Assembly: GCA_026005175.1 (NCBI GenBank)
Contig: BPKO01000004.1
Location: forward strand, 248,001 to 312,000
Length of the DNA: 64,000 nucleotides
Reading direction: 5' to 3'
Origin: Candidatus Tectimicrobiota bacterium
GTDB lineage: Bacteria > Tectomicrobia > Entotheonellia > Entotheonellales > Entotheonellaceae
The notes beneath the pieces were generated by a model that did not search any database, was not told the origin of the DNA, and saw only the letters and a list, made by a program, of their open reading frames with translations. Numbering within the stretch: the first letter of the stretch is position 1; every line of letters begins with the position of its first letter. This document shows, piece by piece, positions 17,442 to 27,118 of this stretch. Made by a program: the position numbers and the translations under genes.

Positions 17442-18992
17442 TCAACTGCCGGCACCCGAAACTCCTCCAGCAGGTCCAGCGCCAGCGAAGGGCGGCCATA
17501 GTCGAGCTGGTGATAAAACCCAGTAACCGTTCAGGTGGGGCAAAGGATTATGCCGCTGCCCGCTGGCATGCGCAGGTCGTCTGTGGGCAGCAAGGAGGGT
17601 GCCGCCTTCGCCCCGCAAAGCCGCCTCACACGCGCCGGTGAGATAAGCAAGGGGATTGCGACGTTGCTGCTTCAGCGTGGTAACCACCGTCATCATGGAC
17701 TCGACAAAGCGCGACCCCTGCGCACTCTGCGTCCCAAAGCTGCCCTTGCGCCAAAGCACCCCAGGACGCAGCGCCCGCTCGGCCGCGTTGTTCGTCGGCT
17801 CCACCCCCTCCAGGTGCACAAACGTCCACAAGGCCTGATGCAGCTTCAGCAGCTCCCGGCAGACCCCTGCGGTCTTGGGGTGGCCACAGCGGGTGCCAGC
17901 TTCCAGCAGCTCTTCGACTTTGCGCCGCACCGGGGTCATGTAATTGCGAAAGCTCGAGCGCTTCAGCGTCCCGTCGCGCACCCGGTGCCACCAGTGAAAC
18001 ATCCGATGGGCCTCGTCGCGCAGGGCTTCACCAAGCTCCTGGGAGCGGCCACCGCGTGCAATCATCGCTTCGATATCGCGCAGCAGATGCGCCCAGCACA
18101 GCTGCCGCCAGCGCACCGGGTACCAATTGTAAGCGCTAAAGCGATCCGTCACCAGGATGCCTCGAAACGGCTTGCCCAGCAGCTCGCGCACCACTTGCCC
18201 CCCACGCGACAAGCGCACCAAGAACACCGTCACCCCCTCTGTCACGGCCGCCCACAGCCAAGCTCGCTGCCGCCCCTGGCGCCAGCCCGTTTCGTCCATC
18301 GACACGCTGGCCTGCTGCTGCACATAAGCCCGCGCTTCTGCCACGGGCACCGCCACGGCCTGGGCAGTGGCCGCCTCCAGGGAAGGGATGGTCCCCAAGC
18401 TCATCGACACGCCAAAGAGATCGTCCAGCAGCTGCTGCGTGGTGCGCTTGGAGAGGCGATAGGCCCCCGTACACAGCGCCACGAGGGCCTGCACCCGCGG
18501 CCCATAGACCCCGCTTGGGACTCCCTCAGGCCATGCCGCCCGCGTGGTGGCTCCGCAGGCCGCACACACCAACTGATGCACCTGATACTCGGTCACCACC
18601 GGCTTGAGGGGAGGAATTTCGACAACTTGATGCCGCTGCGGCTGCGGGTCTTCGCCCGCCAGGGGCTGCTGACAACGGGCGCATGCCTTGGGCTTGAGCG
18701 GGATCACCACATCCACGTCTTCCATGGGCACCAGCGTCCGGGTCTGCCCCGGGTGACCGGGCTGTCCCCCGCGACGCCGTCCACTGGGCTGGCGACGTGG
18801 TCGCTGGCGCGCGGGCGGATCACTCGAAGGTGGCCGCGACGAGGTGCGCGAGTCCTGCTGCACGCGCTCCCGCAGCTCCTGCACGGTGGCCTCCAGCGCC
18901 GCCACACGGGCTTCGAGCGCGAGGATATAGTCCTGCGCTTCGCGCGGTGTACGATGCCAGATCTCAGGAGGTAAAGGTAGATGCATTGCCAT
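17442..18992 (-). CDS. IS66-family transposase (TnpC)
   Basis: From the ATG at 18992 the protein has an N-terminal coiled helix ([20 protein letters not shown]), a [14 protein letters not shown] segment and a zinc-binding set ([14 protein letters not shown]). The DDE domain follows, with [17 protein letters not shown] and [11 protein letters not shown] carrying the three acidic residues. This is the IS66 TnpC layout. Its frame has no stop inside the element; it runs through the inverted repeat (HLNGYW) and ends about 80 bases into cas1. A late indel or true use of host sequence for the stop are both possible. The ORF track's earlier start at 19028 also lies within the element. Confidence 0.92.
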   Translation of the reverse strand: MAMHLPLPPEIWHRTPREAQDYILALEARVAALEATVQELRERVQQDSRTSSRPPSSDPPARQRPRRQPSGRRRGGQPGHPGQTRTLVPMEDVDVVIPLKPKACARCQQPLAGEDPQPQRHQVVEIPPLKPVVTEYQVHQLVCAACGATTRAAWPEGVPSGVYGPRVQALVALCTGAYRLSKRTTQQLLDDLFGVSMSLGTIPSLEAATAQAVAVPVAEARAYVQQQASVSMDETGWRQGRQRAWLWAAVTEGVTVFLVRLSRGGQVVRELLGKPFRGILVTDRFSAYNWYPVRWRQLCWAHLLRDIEAMIARGGRSQELGEALRDEAHRMFHWWHRVRDGTLKRSSFRNYMTPVRRKVEELLEAGTRCGHPKTAGVCRELLKLHQALWTFVHLEGVEPTNNAAERALRPGVLWRKGSFGTQSAQGSRFVESMMTVVTTLKQQRRNPLAYLTGACEAALRGEGGTLLAAHRRPAHASGQRHNPLPHLNGYWVLSPARLWPPFAGAGPAGGVSGAGS

Positions 18993-19056
18993 GGAGCGAT
19001 CATACGGCATCAACAACGGGTGTGACAAGACGAATTTTGGGAACCTGAACGGTTAC
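17523..19056 (-). mobile_element. IS66-family insertion sequence (single-transposase type)
   Basis: The 1534-base element has 14-base terminal inverted repeats, GTAACCGTTCAGGT at one end and its complement at the other. It is flanked by an 8-base target duplication, AAAACCCA on the plus strand, at 17515-17522 and 19057-19064. GTAA ends and 8-base duplications are typical of IS66. Only the large transposase is present, without tnpA or tnpB, as in the ISBst12-like subgroup. It sits inside cas1. The perfect duplication suggests a fairly recent insertion. Confidence 0.93.
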
Positions 19057-19685
19057 AAAACCCAAGGTAAGGGTCGTAGCCCATGGCATCGAGCAGGCTG
19101 GTAAGCTCGGCGTTGACCAGGACGTAGCCAAAGGAAAGCAGCGCGTTGACCGGATCGGTAGGAGGACGACGGCGACGGCCAGGGAAGGCCAGCTCCTGAC
19201 GGCAGGGCCCAGCCCGAAGCCCTGAAAGTACGTGCGTGCCGCCGTGCCTTCCAGCCCGCGCAGGGCCTCGAGGGTGGGCACAGCTTCGATGCGGCGCAGC
19301 AGGCGCTGCAGTTCCTGGCGGTAGGCGTCGAACCCGCGCTCGGGATAGTTGCGGTGCTGGCGCGTCAGCAGCGCCAGGGCATTTTCGACTTTCCCCCGCA
19401 CGAACGCCCGCGCCAGAGCCAGCGCCCGGGCCGGATCCTGGCCCTTCTGGTACTGCGCCATGCGCAGCAACACGTTTTTGGCTTTGGGTGGCGTAAGCTG
19501 CCCCCGCAAACGGCCGCTCATCGACAGAAAGGCGAGCTCGATGCCGTGCTCGAGCAACGCGATGAGTGCCGGCGTGGTGAGGTGTACGGTGCCAAACACG
19601 AGGATGGTGTCGAGCTTGAAGCACTCGATCTCCAAGAGCTCCTGCCCTTCTTTCTCGACGATCAGCCGCTCGCCCGTTTTGCGCA

Positions 19686-19912
19686 CTACGGCCCCCTGCT
19701 CGGTGAGATAAAGCGTGGCCATTCTTCCCCCTCATTGCCAGGAGGCTCACGCCGGCCCCCCGGCAACCAGGGCCGAAACTCGCGGTAGTCGCGCTGCCAC
19801 ACGCCGCTGTCGATGAGGCGCTCGTAGCTCTGGTCGCTGTGGCGCGCCAGCTCGCAGACGCGGAGGCTTCCGTCGTCGGCTTCGAAAAAGAACAGCCGTT
19901 CATCGCTGCCCG
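19686..19912 (-). pseudogene. Truncated ORF between orphan repeat and cas1
   Basis: This frame reads [20 protein letters not shown], then [20 protein letters not shown], and stops at TAG about 35 bases into cas1. The composition looks like real protein, but no ATG or GTG lies at its beginning, and a stop within the adjacent orphan CRISPR repeat blocks it upstream. I do not recognise the family. It may be the 3' remnant of a cas-associated gene whose front was lost at the repeat, or a short protein using a CTG-like start. Confidence 0.4.
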
Positions 19913-19913
19913 C

Positions 19914-19947
19914 GTCTCAATCCCTTCTTCAGGTCAAAACCTCCAAC
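19914..19947 (-). repeat. Orphan CRISPR repeat, degenerate
   Basis: A single 34-base copy of the repeat lies between csm5 and cas1. On the minus strand it starts GTTGGAGGTTTTGACCTGAA and ends GGGATTGAGAC. It resembles the rarer array repeat type (GTTGGAAGTTTTGACC), with a three-base deletion and two substitutions. It has no partner repeat nearby, so it is probably the remnant of an older array. Confidence 0.85.
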
Positions 19948-19967
19948 GCTCGGGATAGTGCGCATGC

Positions 19968-21317
19968 TCAGCCCTCCTGAGGCACCAGCTGCACCCATCC
20001 CAGCGCCCAACGCGCCGCGCCGTCCTCGTAGGCCACGCGGCGCGTCTTAGGAAAGGGCGCCGTATGATCAAGCTGCCCCGTGCGCGGCACCGCCCCCAAG
20101 CGATACCGCTGGCGCAGCGCCTGGAAGCCGTTGTCCCCCAGTACTGTCCGGGCCAGGTCGCCCAGGGTCTTCATTTCCCAGCCCCCGCCCCAGCCCACGT
20201 TGAGCAAAAAGCCTCCCTCTGGCAGCGCAACCAGGGTGGCTTCCAGCTCGGCGTAAAAGTCGCGCAGCGGCTCAAGCCCGTGCTCGGTATAAAACGCTTT
20301 CTCTGCGGCAATCAGCGCCCGGGCGTAGGCATTGCAGGTGCGGGCTAGCTGCCGCACCGCCTCTTCCCTGGCCCCGCGCAGCCGCAAGTCGCGGTTGGCC
20401 GCAGGCGAAAAGAGAAAGACGTCGAGGCCAATGGCCACGCGCAGCGCCGTATCGGGCAGCAGCCACTCGACAAAGGCCTTATATTCCCCGTCTGCCTCGC
20501 GCTTCTCCACCAGGCGCTGGCCGCGCAGGGTATAGGTCCACACCAGCCCTACGGCCAGCCGCTCGAGGCCGCAGGCCGTGCTGTCCTGAACCTGTACCGC
20601 CCGCATGAGGTCGTGGTTGGGCGTGCGTCCCAGGAGCTCGCGCTCGACGTCCTGGGCCAGCCACTCACGGCGGCGCCCCAGGCCTTGCAACCGCTGCTGC
20701 AACCGGCGCCAATCTCTCTGAAGCGCCCCTTCGCGCACGCCACAGAGGCGATACAGGGTCTGCTGGTAATGCTGTGCCTGCTCGCGCCCAACCAGCTCGG
20801 CCAGGATGGCACGGTGGGTTTCCGCGTCCTCGAAGGCCCGCTGCTGCCGGAGCTTGTTGAGCAGCTCGTCCTTGAGCTGACAGAGGGTCAGGTACTGCCG
20901 GAGAAAGGCCTGGTGCTCGGCACTGTCTTTGGCCAGGGACCAGAGCACGGCGGTGCGCACCGCGCCCTTGACCGAGGTGCCAGGCAGGTAGGGCTGCCCG
21001 TAGGCGTCCTTGATGGCCTCGCGGATGGGCACGCGGGCGGGGTCCTCCGGACAGCGCAGGGTATACGCTGCCACCGCCTCCGGTGGCAGCTGGCGGGCAC
21101 GCAGCAGGTCGAGCCAGGCAAAATCCCGCGCGTCCATGGCGCGGGCTAGCGCAGCGGCGTCCAGGCCGTGAGTTAACACCCGCTCGAGGTCGATACGGTG
21201 CCACTGGCGGTCGGCGTATACGCCGTCGAAGTGGCCAAGCTGTACTCCGCTGCCCACGTGTACCGGGCTGAGACAGGTCAGCATATAGGTGGTAGTGACT
21301 TTGATCTCCTGTGTCAT
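19968..21317 (-). CDS. csm5: Csm5, type III-A effector subunit
   Basis: The protein of about 449 residues starts MTQEIKVTTTYMLTCLSPVHVGSG, a RAMP first strand plus glycine turn. It continues with PYLPGTSVKGAVRTAV, the ligand-binding glycine-rich block of Csm5, and ends with FLLNVGWGGGWEMKTLGD. Csm5 caps the 3' end of the crRNA in the Csm complex and helps its maturation. The ATG overlaps the csm4 stop (ATGA), so translation is coupled. The ORF-track start at 21356 is 13 codons too early. Confidence 0.92.
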   Translation of the reverse strand: MTQEIKVTTTYMLTCLSPVHVGSGVQLGHFDGVYADRQWHRIDLERVLTHGLDAAALARAMDARDFAWLDLLRARQLPPEAVAAYTLRCPEDPARVPIREAIKDAYGQPYLPGTSVKGAVRTAVLWSLAKDSAEHQAFLRQYLTLCQLKDELLNKLRQQRAFEDAETHRAILAELVGREQAQHYQQTLYRLCGVREGALQRDWRRLQQRLQGLGRRREWLAQDVERELLGRTPNHDLMRAVQVQDSTACGLERLAVGLVWTYTLRGQRLVEKREADGEYKAFVEWLLPDTALRVAIGLDVFLFSPAANRDLRLRGAREEAVRQLARTCNAYARALIAAEKAFYTEHGLEPLRDFYAELEATLVALPEGGFLLNVGWGGGWEMKTLGDLARTVLGDNGFQALRQRYRLGAVPRTGQLDHTAPFPKTRRVAYEDGAARWALGWVQLVPQEG

Positions 21318-22348
21318 TTCTTTACCCCTACGGGAAAGGCGTACCCGTAGCGCCACACCGCGTGCGGGCAGCGCTCTGGCTTGACGCTCACCAGCCGCCC
21401 GAGACGCATGCCCTCAGGGCGGGGGAAAAGCGAGCCCTCGGCAAACATCCACACCATTTGCCGCCGCAAATTGGCAGCCTCTGGCGAAGTGACCCACCCG
21501 CGCCGCGGCATGAGCTCGTACGCCGCCCCTTCTGCCAGCAAGATGGCAAGCTCTTCGCGGCGCGGGCACAGGGGAGAGAGGGTAACAAAGTGCGAGGCGG
21601 CCTCGGCTTCGGGCAGGGGTTCCTCCCGCACCGGTTCCAGCTCGAACAGTCCCCGGCCGGCGCCGCGCTCCCCGCCCAGGCCGCTGTCGCCCAGCAGCCG
21701 CAGGCAGGCCTCGAACCGCTGCCGCAAGCCGTCCCCGTGGTCCTGGTTGAAATCCACGGCAAACCACAACCCCACCCCGGGAGCGAACCGCACCTCGCCA
21801 AAGTGCCAGATCTCCGAAGCCTGGGTGAGGCGGTCGAGGGTCACCCGCGGCACCACGGCCTCCTTCCACAAGACGATGTCCTCCGTGGCGTCGTCGGTCC
21901 ACGGCGCCAGCGCCGCTTTCTCCACCTCGCTCACCCACACGGTGCCGCCGTTGAGGCAGTGCTTCTTCTCGAAGCGCAGCGCCTCGCCGCTGACCAGTGC
22001 CGCAAAGACCCGCTCGGAAACCCAGCGCACGCGCTTAAACGCCTTTTCGTCTTCGGCCTCGAGGTGGCCCAGGCGGGCCAGCGGCTTCGGGAACAGGCGC
22101 ACCTCTCCGGCATAGGGAAACGCCGAGCTCAGCAGAAATGGCTCGCTTCCGGCTTCGGCCTCGGTAAACCAGTCCAGCACGTCCTGCTCCAGAGCCTCCA
22201 CGCCGTAGAGCGTGCGCCAAGCCATGCACAGGGCGCTAAAGAGGGTATCGGCCGGCACGTGGGTGCGCGTTGCCTCCAGCCCTACCCCGCGCTCGCCAAT
22301 GTGCAACGGCGCGCGGAAATGCAGACGATAGGTGACAAATTCGGCCAC
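21314..22348 (-). CDS. csm4: Csm4, type III-A effector subunit (Cas5 group)
   Basis: The 344-residue RAMP protein begins MAEFVTYRLHFRAPLHIGER, continues with VPADTLFSALCMAWRTLYG as in Csm4, and has a glycine-rich loop GLGGERGAGRGLF. Csm4 binds the 5' tag of the crRNA and contacts Cas10 at the base of the complex. It lies between csm3 (5 bases away) and csm5 (ATGA overlap). The frame is intact, with no missing domain. Confidence 0.92.
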   Translation of the reverse strand: MAEFVTYRLHFRAPLHIGERGVGLEATRTHVPADTLFSALCMAWRTLYGVEALEQDVLDWFTEAEAGSEPFLLSSAFPYAGEVRLFPKPLARLGHLEAEDEKAFKRVRWVSERVFAALVSGEALRFEKKHCLNGGTVWVSEVEKAALAPWTDDATEDIVLWKEAVVPRVTLDRLTQASEIWHFGEVRFAPGVGLWFAVDFNQDHGDGLRQRFEACLRLLGDSGLGGERGAGRGLFELEPVREEPLPEAEAASHFVTLSPLCPRREELAILLAEGAAYELMPRRGWVTSPEAANLRRQMVWMFAEGSLFPRPEGMRLGRLVSVKPERCPHAVWRYGYAFPVGVKK

Positions 22349-22353
22349 TGTCC

Positions 22354-23187
22354 TTACTCCTGGAGCAGCTTCTGGATCCTCTCCGCATAGGCCTGTGGCT
22401 GTAGCTCAGCCACCGTCAGGTTTTCGGCCAGAGTCTCCAGGCCTTTTTTTCCCTCGTAGTAACCATGCGGTTTGCACACCACATGGATGTTGCGGAACGC
22501 AATCTTCCCCGCTCCGCGCGAGCCGTACCCTCCGAGGTAGTCGTCCTCCAACAGCTCCATGGCCTTGAAGACGTACTGGAGCCATGCCACATCACTTTCC
22601 CACCCCTGGCCGTTGAGGGCGTAAATTCCGTAAACGAGCTCGAACGGCGCGAATATCGCCCCAGCCGGCACCCGCTCGTTTTGCCGCGGCACTGCTGCCG
22701 AGGTGATGCGGTCGATGGCCGCTTCCCATTTCACCTCGGTAAACGGCAAGTCCGTCTTAGCGCGACGCAAGCGTTCGGTCGCTTCATGATCGGCCGCCAG
22801 ATGAACATCGCGTACCAGGAGCCGCGCGGGCTTGAGCTGCGACCAACTCCGCCGCTCTCGTTCCCCTGGGGTGACCCCGAAGATCTGACAAACAGCGCAG
22901 TTAGAGTATTTGTCCTCGTTGTCGCAAACGTGCACCCGTACCTTCGGCTCCTCTCGACGAATGTCATGATTCGCCTCGTTGCCGAAGTGCCTGTCCAGCA
23001 ACGAACGCATTTTCCCGCGCAGAGACGACCCCGGAATGTAGGGCTCGCGGCTTACGGGATGGCGAATAATGGGATTGTCGATTCCGCCAATATCAAGCCC
23101 CGCTGCCGCTCCCCCGATATGGAGTCCCGTCACTGCCTCTACCGAACCGCTAATAATCACTTTGCCCTTTAATGTCAGGCTCGCCAT
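22354..23187 (-). CDS. csm3: Csm3, backbone and target-RNA nuclease (Cas7 group)
   Basis: The 277-residue protein starts at an ATG with AAGGAGGGATG upstream. It has GLHIGG, then IGGIDNPIIR, where aspartate 37 aligns with the catalytic Asp33 of characterised Csm3. REPYIPGSSLRGKMRSLLDR follows, and a cysteine set (HVCDNEDKYSNCAVCQIFG) is inserted. Csm3 forms the filament that binds crRNA and cuts target RNA at 6-base steps. Because the catalytic aspartate is present, slicing, and so cyclic nucleotide signal shut-off, should be intact. Confidence 0.94.
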   Translation of the reverse strand: MASLTLKGKVIISGSVEAVTGLHIGGAAAGLDIGGIDNPIIRHPVSREPYIPGSSLRGKMRSLLDRHFGNEANHDIRREEPKVRVHVCDNEDKYSNCAVCQIFGVTPGERERRSWSQLKPARLLVRDVHLAADHEATERLRRAKTDLPFTEVKWEAAIDRITSAAVPRQNERVPAGAIFAPFELVYGIYALNGQGWESDVAWLQYVFKAMELLEDDYLGGYGSRGAGKIAFRNIHVVCKPHGYYEGKKGLETLAENLTVAELQPQAYAERIQKLLQE

Positions 23188-23200
23188 GGCATCCCTCCTT

Positions 23201-23590
23201 CTATCTGCCGCCGGCGGCTTTGTGATAGGCCAGAATAGCCTCGAAGAAATCGACGAATCTTGTAAATTTCTTCTCGTCATCTCCGACTTCGTCGATGGCC
23301 CATGACAAAACGTCTTTCAATTCTCTAGCCCCCTGCACATTCGCCCGGGCCGCCGCGTAGGCGAGTTTTGGCTTCAGCAACACAAATTCTCCGGCATCAA
23401 AACCACGCATTTCCATTTGCTTGACCATGCCGTATATGTTACGGATCTGGCTTGTCGTCAATCCGGTCCGCTGCAATCGCGGTCCGAGTCTTTCGGCTAC
23501 CTGGACAAGGACCTTTCCTCCCTGGCGAATGACCTGCTGAACTTCCCCCTGAGACAACGATTCTCCTCCCCTTGGCTCCTGTCTAGCCAT
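23201..23590 (-). CDS. csm2: Csm2, small subunit
   Basis: The 129-residue helical protein has the Csm2 pattern: GLTTSQIRNIYGMVKQME, then LLKPKLAYAAAR, and a terminal RFVDFFEAILAYHKA. Csm2 lines the filament beside Csm3. The ATG is 3 bases after the csm1 stop, and csm3 follows after 13 bases. The N-terminal ~25 residues are polar and probably disordered. Confidence 0.9.
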   Translation of the reverse strand: MARQEPRGGESLSQGEVQQVIRQGGKVLVQVAERLGPRLQRTGLTTSQIRNIYGMVKQMEMRGFDAGEFVLLKPKLAYAAARANVQGARELKDVLSWAIDEVGDDEKKFTRFVDFFEAILAYHKAAGGR

Positions 23591-23593
23591 GGC

Positions 23594-26136
23594 CTATTCC
23601 TCCCTTGTCAGTAGGGCGACCCAGCGTGCGAGCACGTGCAGGAGGGCGATCAGCCCCTGGGACTCGCGCAGGATCGCCTGTCCGAGCGCCTCGATGGTGG
23701 CGTTGTGCGCCGGGTAGCGCTCGCCAAAGCGGCTCAGCTGGTACACCAGGCGCCAGCGCCAGCGGTCGTACTGAATGGCCTCTTCGATCTGCGCCAGGGT
23801 GGCCTGTCCCTGGCGCTGCAGCCGCCGCTGATACTTGGCGTTTTCCTCGTACAGGGCGTAGATCTCCGAAAGGCGCGTCAGAAAAGCGCGCGGCAGGGCT
23901 GCCGCGCCGTTTTGCAGCATGGCCTGGAGCTTCTCTTTCCACTGCGCCACTTCCGCAAACTGCTCCCAGCCGAGCGGCGTTTGCAGGAAGCACAGGGCGT
24001 CTTTGGCCCCGGCCATCGGGGCGCCGCAACGCCTTCGCATACTTGGCGTTGTCAAGAGTGTCCTTGGCGTTGTTGGCCAGCTGGTAGAGCGGGAACTTCT
24101 GGTGCTCGATGGCGATGCCGCCCGAGAGGGTCACGTGGTCGCCGCCGACGAACCGCCGGAAGTCGTCGCGAAGGCGCCGTGCCACTTCTGGCAAAACACT
24201 CCAGGCGCCGACGAGGAACAAATCGTCACCGCCGGCGTAAATAAGGTACAGGGTGTCTTCTTTACCGCGGGAAAAGCTGTTGTACTCGCGGCACACCCGT
24301 GGCACCCAGGCTTCGAAAAAGAGCCGCAGCGACTCGCTCAGGGTGCTCATGCGCGAGATGGTGGCTTCTTTGCCCAGGCCGCGCCGGAAGACTTCGCCCA
24401 GGCTGTCGACGTCCATGCGCAGCACCCCCAGCCACTCGACCCCCTGGGAGGCCTTGGCCAAGTCGCTGAACTCGGCGATGACCTCTTCGCCGTTGTCTCC
24501 GCGCTTGAGCGGCGTGGCACCGGCCAGCAGGCGGAAGTCGTAGCTCACCGGCAAGTCGCCCCAGCGAAACCGCTGCACGACTTCCTCAGAGAGGAACGCT
24601 ACCGTGTCGAGGACATACACGGTGGCCGCCGTGGCCCCGGTGGGGCGAGGCACCGCTTCATCTGCCTGCACCAGCCAGGCCTCGGCGCCAAAGGCCCGCA
24701 GGGCGTGGCGCCAGTCGCCGTGAGGCGGCGGCTCGCTTTCGGCAACCGTAAAAAGGACGAGGTGGGTGGGCTGGCGCAAGCGCTTCCCGAGGTCTTCGAA
24801 GCCGCGGCAGTGCTGGCACTTGCGCACGCCTTCTTCCACTTCGAGCGTGCCCTCGTTGTGGCAGACCTGGCAGGTGTCTGCTGCGGTGGTGCCGGCCTGG
24901 CGGGCGGTAAACAGGTTCTCGTGCATGGCCTCGGGCCCCAGGTCTGCCCACTTGCGCTGCTTGCGCTCGCCGACGCGCCGCGAGACCTCGTCCCACTTCG
25001 TGGCAAAAGCGTTGCCACCGGCCTCTTCTTCGAGAAAGTCCCGCGCCGCCACCGGCACAAAATCCACGGTCAGGAAGAGGTCGCCGCGGTGGGCGGCCCA
25101 CAGCTTGCGCGCAATCTCCTGCCGCAAGCCGTCCAGCTGGCGCACGGTTTCCTGGTACGGGAGAAGGAGGTAAAAGTGGCCGCCGCCGGCAAAGAGCAGG
25201 TTCACGGGCGGCAGGGCAAAGCGGCGCAGCAGCCAGTGGGCAATCACTTCAGTGAGCAGCTGCAAGTAAAACGAGCGCCCGCGCAGGCCGCGGGCGGCGC
25301 CGCTGCTGGTGAGCAGGTAGAGAAAGTCCTGGGTGCCTGAAATGTCCCCCTTGACCAGGGCGCACAGCGGCCGCTCCAGTAGCGCCGCTTCGCGCGGCGT
25401 GAGGGGCTCCTTCTTGAACAGCCGCGTCAAGGCGTCATACAGGGTCCGCACCTCGTCTTCGGCCAATCCCTCCCGCACCAGGCAGGCGGCAATCGCCGCC
25501 GTGGTCTTGAGGTGGTGGTAGAGCGAGATGTCGGGAACGATGTCGCGGCGCGTGTCGGAGGGAATGGCCCAGGTGTACTTGTGTAGCAGCGCCAGCAGGG
25601 TCACCACGTCGCCGCGCGGCACGCGGGCCATCTCGGCGGCAAAGTCCTGCCACAGCGCGCGGTACGCCGCGGCCGAGCCGGCCATTTCGGGATGCGGAAA
25701 AAGGGCGTCCTCTTCGAACGACAAGGCGCGCAGCGTGTGGTAGCGCGGCCCCTCGGCGCTTCGCCCGTCCCACTGGACGCGCGACAAAACGGTGCGCAGC
25801 GTGGTTTCTGCCCGGCCGCGGGCGCCCTCGGTGTCGCCTTCGGCTTCGGCGCGTTCGTTGGCCGAGAGACGGTCGGCCAGGCTCACCAGCAGCTCGTCGT
25901 GCAGCTCGGGGCCGTGGTGCTTGAGCACCAGGCGCCGCAGCGAGCCGGCGTCGAGCGGCCAGCCAGACAACTGCTCTTCGACAAACAGGGCACTGCAGGG
26001 CTCGTGGCTGTAGCGGGCCCTCGCGGCGAAACCCTTCGGCCCACGCGGGCAGGGGCTCGAAGGTGCGCTCGCGAAACTTGCCGATGTCGTGGAGCAGGGC
26101 GCCGAGGGTGATGAGCACTTGGTCTTCATGCCTCAT
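23594..26136 (-). CDS. csm1: Csm1/Cas10, HD nuclease and cyclic oligoadenylate synthase (frameshifted)
   Basis: The product runs across three frames. The N-terminus (MRHEDQVLITLGALLHDIGK) carries the HD motif at residues 16-17. The long middle frame contains the first palm (LLFAGGGHFYLLLP), a zinc set (CQVC..CQHC) and the second palm with an intact GGDD (LIYAGGDDLFLVGAW). The C-terminal frame (KDALCFLQTPLGWEQFAEV) ends WVALLTREE. Frames change near 26020 and 24020, both in G/C runs, so one-base errors are likely. GGDD implies synthesis of cyclic oligoadenylates on target binding, and HD implies DNA cleavage. The start overlaps the cas6 stop. Confidence 0.93.
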
Positions 26137-27118
26137 GGCGAACTCCGTCGTGCTCTAGGACGTACTTGCCCAGGCCAAAGCTGCTGCCTTTGCCCACGTG
26201 GACAAAGGTGCCCAGCTGCAGCAGGGGCAGGAAGGGCTGCCAGGGGCCGCGGTAAGTGACTTTCCCGATGACGCCGCCCAGCTTCATGCGCGTGTCCTGG
26301 CGGGCCGAGTAGCGCTCCCAGTCGTACCAGCGCAGCCGCTGCGCCACCGTTTCGACCTCGCTGGCCTGGGCAATCAGGCCGCGAAAGTCCAGCTCCAGCG
26401 CCGCGCCGCAGTGAAAATAGGCCAGGTTGGCCAGCCGCCGCAGCAAGGCGCGCACGAGCACGTGAAAGTCCAGGCGATCCGTCAGGGCCCCGCCGTAGAC
26501 CAGGCGCGCCGGGGTAAGAAAGCGCAGGGTGAGCAGGGAAGACGTCGCCAGGACTCCAGGCGCGACGAGCTCCCGCGCTTCGAGGGCGCGGTAGCCGCTG
26601 CGCAGCGTCTGGTCCTCTCCACGGTAAATCACCACTTCCTGCCCTCCCGGCGCCAGCCAGGCGACCGTTTCCACCGCAAAGCGCCCCCGCCCTTTGCCCA
26701 GCCCGTGCTGTGCCCCTAGCCGCTCGAAGGCGTAGATGAAATAGGGCAGATAGTCGGCGCCGCGCCCGATCAGGGTGCAGTCAAAGCTCAGGGTCTCGCC
26801 CGGCGCATAGCGCGTTTTGGCCTCTAGCGGCGGCAGCAGCACAAACGGGTGCGGGGCGGCAACGTACTTGCGCATGCGCGTGGCCCCCTCGGGCACCGGC
26901 GTGTCAAAGACGTAGGGATAGGCACAGCGGGACCGCAGCAGGCAGCGCTGGCAGTCGCGGTGCTCGACGACGCACACCGTGTCTTTGAAGACCGCCCCAA
27001 AGCCCCCGCGCAGCGTCGATCCCTTGTAGCGCGGCAAGTGCAGGGCCGTCTGCGCCCGCAAGACAAAGCGCACGGGCAACAGCTTTAGCACTTGCCACGG
27101 CTCATCCACCGGTATCAC
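26126..27118 (-). CDS. cas6: Cas6-type crRNA-processing endoribonuclease
   Basis: The 330-residue protein has the Cas6 C-terminal glycine-rich signature (GTFVHVGKGSSFGLGKYVLE) and an N-terminal RYKGSTLRGGFGAVFKD block. A cysteine cluster follows (HRDCQRCLLRSRCAYP), as in the PF10040-type Cas6 of type III systems. Cas6 cuts the repeat to leave the 8-base 5' tag. Its last codons overlap the csm1 start, so it heads the csm operon. A second glycine-rich patch, GLGKGRGRF, lies mid-protein. Confidence 0.88.
   Translation of the reverse strand: MIPVDEPWQVLKLLPVRFVLRAQTALHLPRYKGSTLRGGFGAVFKDTVCVVEHRDCQRCLLRSRCAYPYVFDTPVPEGATRMRKYVAAPHPFVLLPPLEAKTRYAPGETLSFDCTLIGRGADYLPYFIYAFERLGAQHGLGKGRGRFAVETVAWLAPGGQEVVIYRGEDQTLRSGYRALEARELVAPGVLATSSLLTLRFLTPARLVYGGALTDRLDFHVLVRALLRRLANLAYFHCGAALELDFRGLIAQASEVETVAQRLRWYDWERYSARQDTRMKLGGVIGKVTYRGPWQPFLPLLQLGTFVHVGKGSSFGLGKYVLEHDGVRHEA

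Larger units (their letters stand above)
17176..19722 (-). pseudogene. cas1: cas1, interrupted by an IS66-family insertion
   Basis: The 5' part (19722 down to 19065) encodes [20 protein letters not shown], then [15 protein letters not shown] with the active-site glutamate. The 3' part (17514 down to 17176) begins at [20 protein letters not shown], with the active-site histidine and aspartate, and ends PYVPFVLRW. The two parts join exactly as ..[13 protein letters not shown].. once the element and one copy of its 8-base duplication are removed. Additional one-base shifts near 19195 and 17325 may be sequence errors. The insertion should abolish Cas1, and therefore spacer acquisition, unless another cas1 exists elsewhere. 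Confidence 0.92.
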
